Counted from the first letter of the stretch, positions 25,412-35,031 are shown. The stretch: DNA of 64,000 nt from Paracoccus sp. C2R09 (GCF_018860625.1 NZ_JAHKQB010000014.1:62001-126000), one strand, 5' to 3'. The notes: a model not told the origin generated them from the sequence alone. Numbers and translations: made by a program.

Positions 25412-26661
25412 GGTGCCGCCTGTTCCAGCGGGGGAACCACGAAGCCCTCGGGCAGGACATTGTCCAGGGCATCGGTCAGCGGGTCGGCCTGCGGCTGGAC
25501 GGCGTTTTCCTCTCTCGTATCCTCGACGATCTGGGCGGGATCGGCGGGCAGGGTCAGCGGCTCGGCCGGGACCGGCGCCGTTTCCGAGGGCTGCGTATCG
25601 GCGGGCAGGGCCAGCGGCGTGTCCACCGGCATGTCGGTCGCGGGCACGCCGCGGTTCAGCGCATCGGCGATGGTGACGTCCGTGGGCAGGAACTCGACCG
25701 AGGTGCCGCCGATCGAGACCAGCTTGGCCAGTTCCTCGGCATCCCAGTTCGTCAGGCGCACGCAACCGTTCGAGGCGTTGCGGAACAGCTGCGACGGCGT
25801 CGGCGTGCCGTGGATGCCATAGGTGGGCTTCGACAGCCCGATCCAGACCGAGCCGACCGGCCCGTTCGGCCCCGGCGGCACGATCAGCGGCTTGTCGTTG
25901 TCGCCCTGCTTGAAATTGACGTTCGGGTTGTAGGTATAGTTCGGGTTCACCGCCACGGTCCGCACCTGATGCGAGCCTTCGGGCGACGGGGTGGCCGACG
26001 ACCCGATGGTGGCGGGATAATCCGCGACCATGTTGCCGTTCGCATCGTATCCCGCGACGCGGCGGGTGGCCTTGTCGATCAGGATGCGCGTCACGCGGCG
26101 ACCGCTCAGCGGCGGGTTCGGGGCCATGACGCGGATGACCTCTCCGGGGGTGAAGGTCGCGTTCGGGTTCAGGATCGCGATGAAGCGTTCGTCCATGTGG
26201 AAACGCTCGGCCAGACGCTCGGCCACGCTGGTATGGGCCATGGCGGTCATCTGCGCCTTTTCCGCGTAATCGGTGGGGATGGCGTCGACCAGCCCCTGCG
26301 CGTCGGCCTCGGTGATGGTGTAGTCCTGCGTGACGGGGCGTTCGGCATAGGCCTGCAGCAGGTTCCAGACATGCGGGTCCAGCACGCCGTCCATCGGCAG
26401 GCTGGCGCGGCGTTCGAAGGCCATCAGCGCGCTGCGGCTCATCTCGCCCTTGTAGCCGTCGATGACGCCCGGCGAGGTGCCCGACCGGTCTAGCAGGATC
26501 TGCACCTTGGCCGTCAGCGCGGACCGACCGCCGGGCAGGTCGCCGCCGCCGAACTGCGCGGACTCGATGGCCTCGGCGGTGATGGGGGCTGCATCCTGCG
26601 CGTGAACGGCGGTGACCGACAGGGCAAGGGCAAGAAGGGCAGGGGCCAGCTTGTGCGGCAT
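25408..26661 (-). CDS. L,D-transpeptidase (YkuD family)
   Basis: A 417-residue secreted enzyme with a signal peptide of about 21 residues. In order: a peptidoglycan-binding-like region (VQILLDRSGTSPGVIDGYKG, about 52-90), a LysM-like stretch (FHMDERFIAILNPNATFTPG), and the YkuD catalytic domain with HGTPTPSQLFRNASNGCVRL, where C300 is the nucleophile. A proline/acidic C-terminal tail follows. It makes 3-3 crosslinks or attaches proteins to the wall. It is upstream of, and overlaps, the extensin-like gene. Confidence 0.92.
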   Translation of the reverse strand: MPHKLAPALLALALSVTAVHAQDAAPITAEAIESAQFGGGDLPGGRSALTAKVQILLDRSGTSPGVIDGYKGEMSRSALMAFERRASLPMDGVLDPHVWNLLQAYAERPVTQDYTITEADAQGLVDAIPTDYAEKAQMTAMAHTSVAERLAERFHMDERFIAILNPNATFTPGEVIRVMAPNPPLSGRRVTRILIDKATRRVAGYDANGNMVADYPATIGSSATPSPEGSHQVRTVAVNPNYTYNPNVNFKQGDNDKPLIVPPGPNGPVGSVWIGLSKPTYGIHGTPTPSQLFRNASNGCVRLTNWDAEELAKLVSIGGTSVEFLPTDVTIADALNRGVPATDMPVDTPLALPADTQPSETAPVPAEPLTLPADPAQIVEDTREENAVQPQADPLTDALDNVLPEGFVVPPLEQAAP

Positions 26662-26763
26662 GGGTCAGGAACTCCGGATGTCGGGAGGGGCGATTATGGC
26701 CGTTGGGCGGAAATCCGCCAGATACCCCGCCGGTCACGATCGGGTCAACGTGGCATTAATCGC

Positions 26764-26778
26764 TTGCAGATCATGCAA
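26764..26778. promoter_or_regulatory. inverted repeat upstream of the TRAP operon (candidate IclR operator)
   Basis: TTGCA-GATCA-TGCAA is a perfect 5-bp inverted repeat in 15 bases. It lies 68 bases before the dctP ATG. IclR-family operators are often about 15-bp palindromes, and an IclR gene is in this operon. Binding is not shown. Confidence 0.4.
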
Positions 26779-26822
26779 AATGAAAGGGTTGATTTCCACT
26801 ATGCGGAATGCAAACCTGCCTG

Positions 26823-26843
26823 TTGAAACGGAGGAGGTTTCAA
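26823..26843 (+). promoter_or_regulatory. hairpin presenting the dctP Shine-Dalgarno in its loop
   Basis: TTGAAAC (26823-26829) and GTTTCAA (26837-26843) form a perfect 7-bp stem around the loop GGAGGAG, which is the ribosome-binding site for the ATG at 26846. The element can be an RNA hairpin controlling initiation, or a DNA operator palindrome; sequence alone cannot tell. Confidence 0.6.
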
Positions 26844-26845
26844 TC

Positions 26846-27904
26846 ATGTCCACGCAGTCTTACCGGACTGCGCTGGTTGCGGCGGGGCTTGTCAGCCTCG
26901 TGGCCGCGCCTGCGCTGTCGCAGACCACTCTCATCTATGGCGAACCCGGCCCCAATCGCGGCGCAAGATCCGAGGCGACGCAATGGTTCGCCGACGAGGT
27001 CGAACGCCTGTCCGGGGGCGAGGTCACGCTCGACATCACCTGGGGGGGCGCGCTGTTTTCCGAAAAGGCCGCCGTGCAGTCGCTGCGCGACGGGGTGGCC
27101 GATCTGGGCAGCGTCATCGGCGTCTATTTCCCGCAAGAGATGGTCGCCTACGGCATCGCCGACCTGCCGGTGAACAACCCCGACCCCTGGGTGGGCATGA
27201 AGGCCACCGACACGCTGATGCGCACGAACGACCAGATCAAGGCGAACCTGGCGCAGCAGAACCTCGTCTATGTCGGCACCTATACCACCTCGGCGGTGCA
27301 GATGGGCTGCAAGGGCGATGCGGTCGCATCGGTGGACGACATCGCGGGCAAGAAGGTCCGGGGCGTGGGCGCCTATGGCCAGACCTTCCGCGACCTTGGC
27401 GCCACGCTGGTCGACATGACCGTCTACGAGGCCTACCAGGGGCTGGAAAGCGGGCTGATCGACTGCACGCAGACCTATTCCTACCTCGTGAAGGCGCTGA
27501 AGTTCGACGAGGTCTTCGACAGCTACACCTTCATCGACTGGGGCCAGATCGGCGCCCTGGGCATCGTGATGAACAAGACGATGTTCGACGCGCTGGAACC
27601 TGCGCAGCAGGACGCCATCATGACCGCGGGCGAAGGCCTTGCCGACGAGTTCGGCCGCATCATCGAGGCCGCGAACGAGGAATCCATCGCCATGCTGGAA
27701 GAGCAGGGCAAGGAGATCGTCCGCATGTCCGACGATGATCGCGCCAAGCTGGCCGAGGCGGGGCAGAAATACCTGGACGAATGGGTCGAACGGGCGAACG
27801 GTTCGGGCCTGGATGGCGCGGCGCTGCTGGACGAATATCGCGAACTGATCGCGCAATATGCCCAGGAGGCCGAGACGCAGGGCTACCCCTGGGAACGCGG
27901 CTGA
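26846..27904 (+). CDS. dctP: TRAP transporter substrate-binding protein (DctP family)
   Basis: A 352-residue periplasmic binding protein with a signal peptide (about residues 1-26, ending PALSQ). FADEVERLSGGEVTLDITWG, then KKVRGVGAYGQTFRDLGATL and EAYQGLESGLIDCTQTY are typical of the DctP family, including the region that places the carboxylate-binding arginine (VRG). It should deliver an organic acid to DctQM. It opens a one-direction operon that runs through the beta-oxidation genes. The symbol is a family name only. Confidence 0.93.
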   Translation: MSTQSYRTALVAAGLVSLVAAPALSQTTLIYGEPGPNRGARSEATQWFADEVERLSGGEVTLDITWGGALFSEKAAVQSLRDGVADLGSVIGVYFPQEMVAYGIADLPVNNPDPWVGMKATDTLMRTNDQIKANLAQQNLVYVGTYTTSAVQMGCKGDAVASVDDIAGKKVRGVGAYGQTFRDLGATLVDMTVYEAYQGLESGLIDCTQTYSYLVKALKFDEVFDSYTFIDWGQIGALGIVMNKTMFDALEPAQQDAIMTAGEGLADEFGRIIEAANEESIAMLEEQGKEIVRMSDDDRAKLAEAGQKYLDEWVERANGSGLDGAALLDEYRELIAQYAQEAETQGYPWERG

Positions 27905-27908
27905 TCCG

Positions 27909-28415
27909 ATGCGGCTGATCGAGCGGACCCTGCTGGACCTTTCGGTGCTGGCGCTGATCGCGCTGGCCGGCGTCATCTTCGCCAATGTCGGGATGCGCTG
28001 GCTGCTGGGCACGGGTCTGCCCGACGCCATCATCCTGGTGCGCGAACTGATGATCGCGGCCGTGATCCTGCCCATGGCCGCGGCGACCGCCGCGCGCGGC
28101 CATGTGGCCGTCACCTTCTTCAGCGACCGGATGCCGCCCGACCTGCGCGGATGGCTGGTCGTGCTGGGCCACCTGGTGGGCGTGCTGGCGCTGATCCCGC
28201 TGATCTTCGCCGCATGGCGCGTGACCTCGCAGGTCTGGTCCTCGGGCGAATTCTACTATGGCGATCTGAACCTGCCGCGCTGGCCGGGCGTCGCGCTGTT
28301 CCTGGTGGGGCTAGGGCTGATGTGGCTGCGGCTGTGCCTGATGCTGGCGGGCGACATCCGTCAGCTGATGCGGGGCGGGACGATCCTCGACGACAACGGA
28401 AATGAGGTAAGCTGA
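27909..28415 (+). CDS. dctQ: TRAP transporter small permease (DctQ family)
   Basis: A 168-residue membrane protein with four hydrophobic segments. The stretch IILVRELMIAAVILPMAAAT with ARGHVAVTFFSDRMP is characteristic of DctQ subunits. It starts 4 bases after dctP and its stop overlaps the dctM ATG by one base. Confidence 0.92.
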   Translation: MRLIERTLLDLSVLALIALAGVIFANVGMRWLLGTGLPDAIILVRELMIAAVILPMAAATAARGHVAVTFFSDRMPPDLRGWLVVLGHLVGVLALIPLIFAAWRVTSQVWSSGEFYYGDLNLPRWPGVALFLVGLGLMWLRLCLMLAGDIRQLMRGGTILDDNGNEVS

Positions 28416-29743
28416 TGGACCCGATGACGATCGGCCTCGTGGCGCTGGCGGTCGTGCTGGTGCTGTTGGCGATGCGCGTGCCCATCGCCTTCACGCTGGC
28501 GGCGGTGGCAAGCGTGGGCACCTTCCTCGTCTATGCCACCCGCACCGGAGGTTGGGCGCCGGAGCGGGCGCTGAACCCGACCAGCTCGGTCGTCTTCGCG
28601 AATTTCTTCGATTTGGTCCACAGCTACGACCTGTCGATGGTCCCGCTGTTCGTGGCCCTGGGCAACATCGCCTTCTATGCCGGGATCACGACGCGCATCT
28701 ACGACGCGGCTGCGGTCTGGTTGCGCCCCCTGCCGGGGGGCGTCGCGATGGCCTCGGTCATGGGTTGCGGGGGCTTCAGCGCGATTTCGGGGTCGTCCAT
28801 CGCCTGCGCATCGACCATGGGCCGCATCTGCGTCCCCGAGATGCTGCGCATGGGCTACGACCCGCGCCTGGCGACCGCATCGGTCGCGGTGGGCGGCACG
28901 CTGGGGTCGCTGATCCCGCCATCGGTGCTGTTCATCCTCTATGGCATCTTCACCGAGACCTCGATCGCGCAGCTGTTCCTTGCGGGCATCCTGCCGGGGC
29001 TACTGTCGCTGGCGGGGATGATCCTGGTCATCGCCTGGTGGGTGGGCCGCGATCCCGCCGCCGCCCCCAAGGCCGATCGCGGCGGGGCCAGCCGGACCGA
29101 GGCCGCCATCGCCGCATGGCCCGCCGTCCTGCTGTTCGTCGTCATCGTCGGCGGCATCTATGGCGGGATCTTCACCGCGACCGAGGCCGCCGCCGTCTGC
29201 GTCGTGCTGACCACGCTGATCGGCATCGTCCAGCGCCGCCTGACCTTCGTCCATTTCCTGATGGCCATCCGCGAGAGCCTGGTCCAGACCGCCGCCATCT
29301 TCCTGATCGCGGGGGCCGCCAAGATCTTCGTCAGCTTCGTCGCGCTGACGGGTATCGCGGGCGCGGTCGTGGGCATGGTCGAGGACGCGCAGCTGTCCTT
29401 CCTGATGCTGATGCTGGTTCTGGTGGTCATCTACCTGGTGCTGGGGATGTTCCTCGATCCCATCGGGATCATGGTGCTGACGCTGCCCTTCATGATCCCG
29501 CTGATCGAGGGTTACGGCCTGAACCTGATCTGGTTCGGCGTGATCGTCGTCAAGCTGCTGGAGATCGGGCTGATCACCCCGCCCGTCGGGCTGAACGTCT
29601 TCGTGGTGGGCAACGTGACGCGCGATGTGGGCATCGGGCAGATCTTCTCGGGGGTCAGCCGGTTCCTGTTCGTCGATCTTCTGGTGCTGGCGCTGCTGAT
29701 CCTGTTCCCGATCATCTCGACCTTCATTCCGGGATCGATGTGA
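28415..29743 (+). CDS. dctM: TRAP transporter large permease (DctM family)
   Basis: A 442-residue permease with about twelve membrane segments. AMRVPIAFTLAAVASVGTFL near the N-terminus, GCGGFSAISGSSIACASTMG, GGTLGSLIPPSVLFILYGIF and LLEIGLITPPVGLNVFVV are all standard DctM sequences. Sodium-driven import of a carboxylate is expected. It overlaps dctQ and the IclR gene by one base each. Confidence 0.95.
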   Translation: MDPMTIGLVALAVVLVLLAMRVPIAFTLAAVASVGTFLVYATRTGGWAPERALNPTSSVVFANFFDLVHSYDLSMVPLFVALGNIAFYAGITTRIYDAAAVWLRPLPGGVAMASVMGCGGFSAISGSSIACASTMGRICVPEMLRMGYDPRLATASVAVGGTLGSLIPPSVLFILYGIFTETSIAQLFLAGILPGLLSLAGMILVIAWWVGRDPAAAPKADRGGASRTEAAIAAWPAVLLFVVIVGGIYGGIFTATEAAAVCVVLTTLIGIVQRRLTFVHFLMAIRESLVQTAAIFLIAGAAKIFVSFVALTGIAGAVVGMVEDAQLSFLMLMLVLVVIYLVLGMFLDPIGIMVLTLPFMIPLIEGYGLNLIWFGVIVVKLLEIGLITPPVGLNVFVVGNVTRDVGIGQIFSGVSRFLFVDLLVLALLILFPIISTFIPGSM

Positions 29744-30573
29744 TGGACAGCCACGCCCCCCGCCCGGATTACGAAAACGACCGCAACTTCGCCACGACGC
29801 TGGCGCGGGGGCTGTCGGTGTTGCGGGCGTTCCGCGCGGGCGATGACGGGCTGACCAACGCCCAGATCGCCGAACGGACCGGGCTGCCGAAATCGACGGT
29901 ATCCCGGCTGACCTTCACCCTGGGATGCCTGGGATACCTGACGCAGCCGCAGCGCAACGACCGCTATCGCCCCGGCCCGACGCTTCTGGCGATGGGGCAT
30001 GTGGCGGCGTCGTCGCTGGCCTTCCTCGACCCGGCGGATGGCATGATGCAGCAGCTTGCCGACGAGACGGGGACCATGGTCCTGTTCGCCGTGCGCGACC
30101 GCGACAAGGTCGCGCTGATGCGGACATGGCGGCCCCGCCAGGCGGCCTCGATCTGGCTGGAGGTGGGGCACCGCCTGCCCATCGGCGGGTCGTCGTCGGG
30201 CATGGCCGTCCTGGGCGCCACGACGCGCGAGGAATTCGGCTGGCTGCTGGGCGACCGGCCCGACAGCCCGCTGGACGGGTCCGATTTCGACCGACTGCGC
30301 CAGGAGGCGCGCGATCAGCTGATGGCGCGCGGCTATACCGTCGTGCGCAACGAGCTTCGCTATTCCCGCAACATCTCGGCCGTGTCGGTGCCGTTCCGGT
30401 CGCAGCGCCTTGCGGGGCCGGTGGCCTTTTCCTGCGGGGCGCTGGACGACGTGCTGCCCGACGACCGCATCCATGCCGAGGTCGGCCCGCGCCTGCAGCA
30501 GACCGTGGCGCGCCTGCAATTCCTTGTCGGCCAGCAGGGCAGCCCTGCATGGCCCGGCAGCCCGAACGAATGA
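29743..30573 (+). CDS. IclR-family transcriptional regulator
   Basis: A 276-residue regulator. The winged helix-turn-helix (about residues 18-75) includes LTNAQIAERTGLPKSTVSRL; the effector domain contains GHRLPIGGSSSGMAVLG and YTVVRNELRYSRNISAVSVP. IclR proteins sense small organic acids. Its ATG overlaps the dctM stop, so it is transcribed with the transporter, implying autoregulation. The inverted repeat at 26764 is a candidate site. Confidence 0.93.
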   Translation: MDSHAPRPDYENDRNFATTLARGLSVLRAFRAGDDGLTNAQIAERTGLPKSTVSRLTFTLGCLGYLTQPQRNDRYRPGPTLLAMGHVAASSLAFLDPADGMMQQLADETGTMVLFAVRDRDKVALMRTWRPRQAASIWLEVGHRLPIGGSSSGMAVLGATTREEFGWLLGDRPDSPLDGSDFDRLRQEARDQLMARGYTVVRNELRYSRNISAVSVPFRSQRLAGPVAFSCGALDDVLPDDRIHAEVGPRLQQTVARLQFLVGQQGSPAWPGSPNE

Positions 30574-30583
30574 AGGAGGCTTC

Positions 30584-32668
30584 ATGACCGTCACCTATCG
30601 CCGCGAGGGCGAGATCGGCATCATCGCCATCGACAACCCGCCCGTGAACGCCCTGTCCCATGCCGTGCGCGACGGGCTGGTCCGGGCGGCGGCTGAATTC
30701 GCCGCCGACGATCAGGCGCGCGCCTGCGTCATGCTGGCCATCGGCCGCACCTGGGTCGCGGGGGCCGACATCTCGGAATTCGGCAAGCCGCCGCGCGAAC
30801 CCTTCCTGCCCGAGGTGATCGCCCGGATCGAGGCGCTGGAGAAGCCGGTCGTCGCCGCGATCCACGGCACCGCGTTGGGCGGCGGGCTGGAACTGGCGAT
30901 GGGTGCGCATGCCCGCGTGGCCGCGCCCTCGGCCCGGATGGGCCTGCCCGAGGTGACGCTTGGCCTGCTGCCGGGCGCGGGCGGCACGCAGCGCCTGCCG
31001 CGCCTGATCGGGTTGGAGCCTGCGCTGAAGATGATCACCTCGGCCCGCCAGGTGCCGGCCCCCGAGGCTGCGGATCTGGGGCTGATTGACCGCATCGCGG
31101 ATGGCGACCTGACCGATGCCGCGATGGCGCTGGCCGCGGAACTGGCGGGCCACGCGCCGCGCCGCACGTCCGAACTGTCCGCCCCCGAGCAGGGCGTGGA
31201 CCTGGCCGAGGCGATGAAGGCCGATCTTGCGCGCCGTCTGCCGGGGCAGATCGCGCAGGCCCGCGCGGTGGATACGGTCGTGCAGGGCATGGCGCTGCCC
31301 TTTGCGGACGGGATGGTGCTGGAGCGTCGCGCCTTCATGGACCTGATGGACAGCCCGCAGCGTGCGGCGCTGATCCACGCCTTCTTCGCCGAACGCGCGG
31401 TCGGGCATCTGCCGGAAATCGCGGGCGTCGATCCGCGCCCGCTGGACCGGCTGGGCGTGATCGGCGGCGGCACGATGGGGGCGGGCATCGCGACGGCCTC
31501 GTTGATCGCGGGGCTGGACGTGACCCTGATCGAGCGCGACGGGGCGGCTGCCGACAAGGCCCGCGCCACCGTCGCCAAGCTGCTGGAAGGCGCGGTCAAG
31601 CGCGGCAAGCTGAAGGCCGATCGCCGCGACGCGATCCTGTCGGACGCCTTCCGCACCGACACGGCCTATGGCGCGCTGTCGAAGGCCGACATGGTGATCG
31701 AGGCCGTCTTCGAATCCATGGAGGTCAAGGAACAGGTATTCGCCGAACTGGACCGCGTGGCCAAACCCGGCTGCGTGCTGGCGACGAACACCTCCTATCT
31801 GGACGTGAATCGCATCGCGCAGGCGACCGGCCGTCCGGGCGACGTGATCGGGCTGCACTTCTTCTCGCCCGCGCATGTGATGCGCCTGCTCGAGGTGGTC
31901 GTGGCCGACCGCACCGCCCCCGAGGTCACCGCGACCGGCTTCGCGCTGGCGCGGCGGCTGAAGAAGATCGCCGTCAGGGCAGGGGTCTGCGACGGGTTCA
32001 TCGGCAACCGCATCCTGTCGCATTACCGCGCGGCGGTGGATGCGATGGTGCTGGACGGGGCCTCGCCCTATCAGGTGGATCGCGCGCTGACCGATTTCGG
32101 CTTCGCGATGGGGCCCTATGCGGTCAGCGACCTGGCGGGGCTGGACATCGGCTACATGACGCGGCAGCGCAAGGCTGCGGACCGTCACCCGCGCGACCGC
32201 GTCCCGGTCTTCGCCGACAGGCTGTACGAGCTGGGTCGCCTGGGACGCAAGACGGGCCGCGGATACTACGTTTATGGCGATGACGGCCCGCAGGAGGACC
32301 CCGAGCTGGCCCCCCTGCTGGCGCAGGTCCGCGCCGATCTGGGCATCGCGCCGCGCGATTTCAGCGACGCGGAAATCGTCGCCCGCACCATGGCCGCGAT
32401 GGTCAACGAGGCCGCCCGCACGGTCGAGGACGGCACCGCGCAGCGCCCGCTGGATGTCGATGTGGTCATGCTGAACGGATATGGCTTTCCGCGCTGGCGC
32501 GGCGGGCCGATGCACTGGGCCGACACGGTCGGGATCAAATCGGTCCTGACCGATATCCACCGCTTTTCCCGGGACGACGACCATTTCTGGCAACCCGCAC
32601 CGCTGCTGTGCCGCATGGCGGCCATCGGATCGCCGCTTGCCGCACTGAACAAGGAGAGCCGCGCATGA
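30584..32668 (+). CDS. enoyl-CoA hydratase/3-hydroxyacyl-CoA dehydrogenase fusion (PimF/FadB-like)
   Basis: A 694-residue bifunctional beta-oxidation enzyme. The N-terminal crotonase domain (about 1-185) has the oxyanion-hole segments IGRTWVAGADISEFG and IHGTALGGGLELAMG. A Rossmann NAD-binding domain begins near residue 287 with LGVIGGGTMGAGIATAS, followed by 3-hydroxyacyl-CoA dehydrogenase domains containing IGLHFFSPAHVMRLLEVV and VCDGFIGNRI. AAGGAGG precedes the ATG. It overlaps the thiolase gene (ATGA). Order and partners match the Rhodopseudomonas pim genes. In that system the equivalent is pimF. Confidence 0.92.
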   Translation: MTVTYRREGEIGIIAIDNPPVNALSHAVRDGLVRAAAEFAADDQARACVMLAIGRTWVAGADISEFGKPPREPFLPEVIARIEALEKPVVAAIHGTALGGGLELAMGAHARVAAPSARMGLPEVTLGLLPGAGGTQRLPRLIGLEPALKMITSARQVPAPEAADLGLIDRIADGDLTDAAMALAAELAGHAPRRTSELSAPEQGVDLAEAMKADLARRLPGQIAQARAVDTVVQGMALPFADGMVLERRAFMDLMDSPQRAALIHAFFAERAVGHLPEIAGVDPRPLDRLGVIGGGTMGAGIATASLIAGLDVTLIERDGAAADKARATVAKLLEGAVKRGKLKADRRDAILSDAFRTDTAYGALSKADMVIEAVFESMEVKEQVFAELDRVAKPGCVLATNTSYLDVNRIAQATGRPGDVIGLHFFSPAHVMRLLEVVVADRTAPEVTATGFALARRLKKIAVRAGVCDGFIGNRILSHYRAAVDAMVLDGASPYQVDRALTDFGFAMGPYAVSDLAGLDIGYMTRQRKAADRHPRDRVPVFADRLYELGRLGRKTGRGYYVYGDDGPQEDPELAPLLAQVRADLGIAPRDFSDAEIVARTMAAMVNEAARTVEDGTAQRPLDVDVVMLNGYGFPRWRGGPMHWADTVGIKSVLTDIHRFSRDDDHFWQPAPLLCRMAAIGSPLAALNKESRA

Positions 32669-33840
32669 GACAGGCAGTCATCGTCGAGGCCGCACGCACC
32701 GGCATCGGCAAGGCGAAGCGCGGCGCGTTCAACATGACCCATGGCGCGGTCATGACCGCCGCCACTGCCCGCGCCGTCATCGACCGTTCGGGCATCGACC
32801 CGGCCCTGATCGAGGACAGCATCTGGGGCTGCGGTTATCCCGAATACGTCACGGGCGGGAACATCGCCCGCCAGACGGTGATCCGCGCGGGCCTGCCCGA
32901 CAGCATCGCGGGCGCCACGGTGAACCGCTTCTGCGCATCGGGGCTGCAGGCGCTGGCGATGGGGGCGCAGATGGTGGCCCATGACGGCGCGCGTGCCGTG
33001 CTGGTCGGCGGGGTGGAAAGCATCTCGATAGTGCAGCCGCCCGTCCGCCATTCCCGCGAGGCGTGGATCGAGGCCAACCGCCCCGACCTGTACCTGCCCA
33101 TGATCGAGACCGCCGACATCGTCGCCGCCCGCTATGGCGTGACCCGCGAGGCGCAGGACGAATATGCCGTCCAGTCCCAGGCCCGGACCGCCGCCGCGCA
33201 GGATGCGGGGCTGTTCGCCGACGAGATCATTCCGATGACCGTCACCATGTCCGTGACCGACAAGGCCACAGGCCAGACATCCGAACGCGAGACGACCATC
33301 GCGGCGGACGAGGGCAACCGCCCCGGCACCACGCTGGAGGCGCTGTCCCGGCTGGAGCCCGTGCGCGGGCAGGGCCAGTTCGTCACCGCCGGCAACGCCT
33401 CGCAGTTGTCGGACGGGGCGGCGGCGCTTCTGGTCATGGATGCCGAGGTCGCCGCATCCGAGGGGTTGAGCCCGCTCGGGGCGTTCCGCGGATTTGCCGT
33501 GGCGGGCTGCGGCCCCGACGAGATGGGCATCGGCCCCGTCTTCGCGGTCCCGCGCCTTCTGGAACGCGCGGGCCTGACGGTGGACGATATCGACCTGTGG
33601 GAACTGAACGAGGCCTTCGCCAGCCAGTGCCTCTATTGCCGGGACACGCTCGGGATCGATCCGGCCAGGTACAACGTCAATGGCGGCGCCATTTCCATCG
33701 GGCATCCGTTCGGGATGACCGGGGCGCGCGCCGCGGGGCACCTGCTGCGCGAAGGCCGCAGGCGCGGCGCGAAATGGGGCGTCGTCACCATGTGCGTGGG
33801 CGGCGGCCAGGGCGCTGCCGGACTTCTGGAGATCTTCTGA
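32665..33840 (+). CDS. acetyl-CoA acyltransferase (thiolase)
   Basis: A 391-residue thiolase. The nucleophile C90 is in VNRFCASGLQALAMGA, and the C-terminal catalytic motifs are NVNGGAISIGHPFGMTGAR and CVGGGQGAAG. It cleaves 3-ketoacyl-CoA. It overlaps the upstream fusion enzyme by 4 bases and the downstream dehydrogenase by 1 base, so expression is tightly linked. PimB-like by position. Confidence 0.94.
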   Translation: MRQAVIVEAARTGIGKAKRGAFNMTHGAVMTAATARAVIDRSGIDPALIEDSIWGCGYPEYVTGGNIARQTVIRAGLPDSIAGATVNRFCASGLQALAMGAQMVAHDGARAVLVGGVESISIVQPPVRHSREAWIEANRPDLYLPMIETADIVAARYGVTREAQDEYAVQSQARTAAAQDAGLFADEIIPMTVTMSVTDKATGQTSERETTIAADEGNRPGTTLEALSRLEPVRGQGQFVTAGNASQLSDGAAALLVMDAEVAASEGLSPLGAFRGFAVAGCGPDEMGIGPVFAVPRLLERAGLTVDDIDLWELNEAFASQCLYCRDTLGIDPARYNVNGGAISIGHPFGMTGARAAGHLLREGRRRGAKWGVVTMCVGGGQGAAGLLEIF

Positions 33841-35027
33841 TGGATATGCGTTTCACCCCCGAGGAGCGAGCCTTTCGCGACGATGTGCGCGCCTTCCTGC
33901 AATCCGAACTGTCGCCCGAACTGGCGGGCAAGGTGCGTCTGCATCAGCCCCTGACCAAGGCCGAGATGGAGGGCTGGCACACCAAGCTGAACGCGCGCGG
34001 CTGGCTGGCCGGGAACTGGCCCACCGAATTTGGCGGCGCAGGCTGGACCGCGATCCAGCGCCACATCTTCGAAGAGGAATCCGCCCGCGCCCATGCGCCC
34101 CGGATCGTGCCCTTCGGCATCGCCATGCTGGGGCCGGTGCTGCAGCGGTTCGGATCGAAGGCGCAGCAGGACCGCTGGCTGCCGCGCATCCTGAACGGCG
34201 ACGACTGGTGGTGCCAGGGCTATTCCGAACCGGGCGCGGGGTCCGACCTTGCGGGCCTGCGTTGCCGCGCCGAACGGCAGGGCGACCATTACGTCGTGAA
34301 CGGCCAGAAGACCTGGACCACGCTCGGGCAGTACGCGAACATGATCTTCTGCCTGGTGCGCACCTCGACCGAGGGCAAGAAGCAGGAGGGGATCAGCTTT
34401 CTTCTGATCGACATGGAGACACCGGGCGTCACCGTCCGCCCCATCGTGCTGCTGGACGGCTCGGCCGAGGTGAACGAGGTCTTCTTCGACGAGGTGAAGG
34501 TCCCCGCCGAGAACCTGGTCGGAGAGGAGAACAAGGGCTGGACCTATGCGAAATACCTGCTGACCCATGAACGCACCAACATCGCGGGGGTGGGCTTCGC
34601 GACCGCCGCGCTGGACAACCTGCGCCGCGTCGCGGGTGCGCAGATCCACCGGGGCCGCCCGCTGTCGCAGGATCCGCTGTTCGCATCCCAGATCGCCGAG
34701 GTCGAGATCGAGCTGATGGCCATGTCCACGACCAACCTGCGCATGTTGTCCGCCGCGGCCCAGGGCCAGGCGCCGGGCATCGAGAGCAGCATGCTCAAGA
34801 TCAAGGGCACGCAGATCCGCCAGCGGCTGGATGCACTGACGCGGCGGGCCTATGGCGGCTGGGCGATGGCGCTGCCCTCGGACGGCGGCAACGAGGGGCA
34901 GCCCCTTGGTGCCGAAGAGGCGCTGGCCGCCAGCGCGACCTGGCTGAACAACCGCAAGCTGTCGATCTATGGCGGCTCGAACGAGATCCAGCGCGGCATC
35001 ATCGCCGGCGCTTTGGCACGGGGGTAG
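33840..35027 (+). CDS. acyl-CoA dehydrogenase, larger subunit (PimC-like)
   Basis: A 395-residue flavoprotein of the acyl-CoA dehydrogenase family. The opening MDMRFTPEERAFRDDVRAFL and WCQGYSEPGAGSDLAGLR are typical. At the C-terminus the motif usually written YEGT reads YGGS (IYGGSNEIQRGII), so the catalytic glutamate of medium-chain enzymes is not in its usual place. Such enzymes can act as one half of a heteromer with a smaller partner, which is encoded next door. FAD-binding residues look intact. Confidence 0.9.
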   Translation: MDMRFTPEERAFRDDVRAFLQSELSPELAGKVRLHQPLTKAEMEGWHTKLNARGWLAGNWPTEFGGAGWTAIQRHIFEEESARAHAPRIVPFGIAMLGPVLQRFGSKAQQDRWLPRILNGDDWWCQGYSEPGAGSDLAGLRCRAERQGDHYVVNGQKTWTTLGQYANMIFCLVRTSTEGKKQEGISFLLIDMETPGVTVRPIVLLDGSAEVNEVFFDEVKVPAENLVGEENKGWTYAKYLLTHERTNIAGVGFATAALDNLRRVAGAQIHRGRPLSQDPLFASQIAEVEIELMAMSTTNLRMLSAAAQGQAPGIESSMLKIKGTQIRQRLDALTRRAYGGWAMALPSDGGNEGQPLGAEEALAASATWLNNRKLSIYGGSNEIQRGIIAGALARG

Positions 35028-35031
35028 GGGC

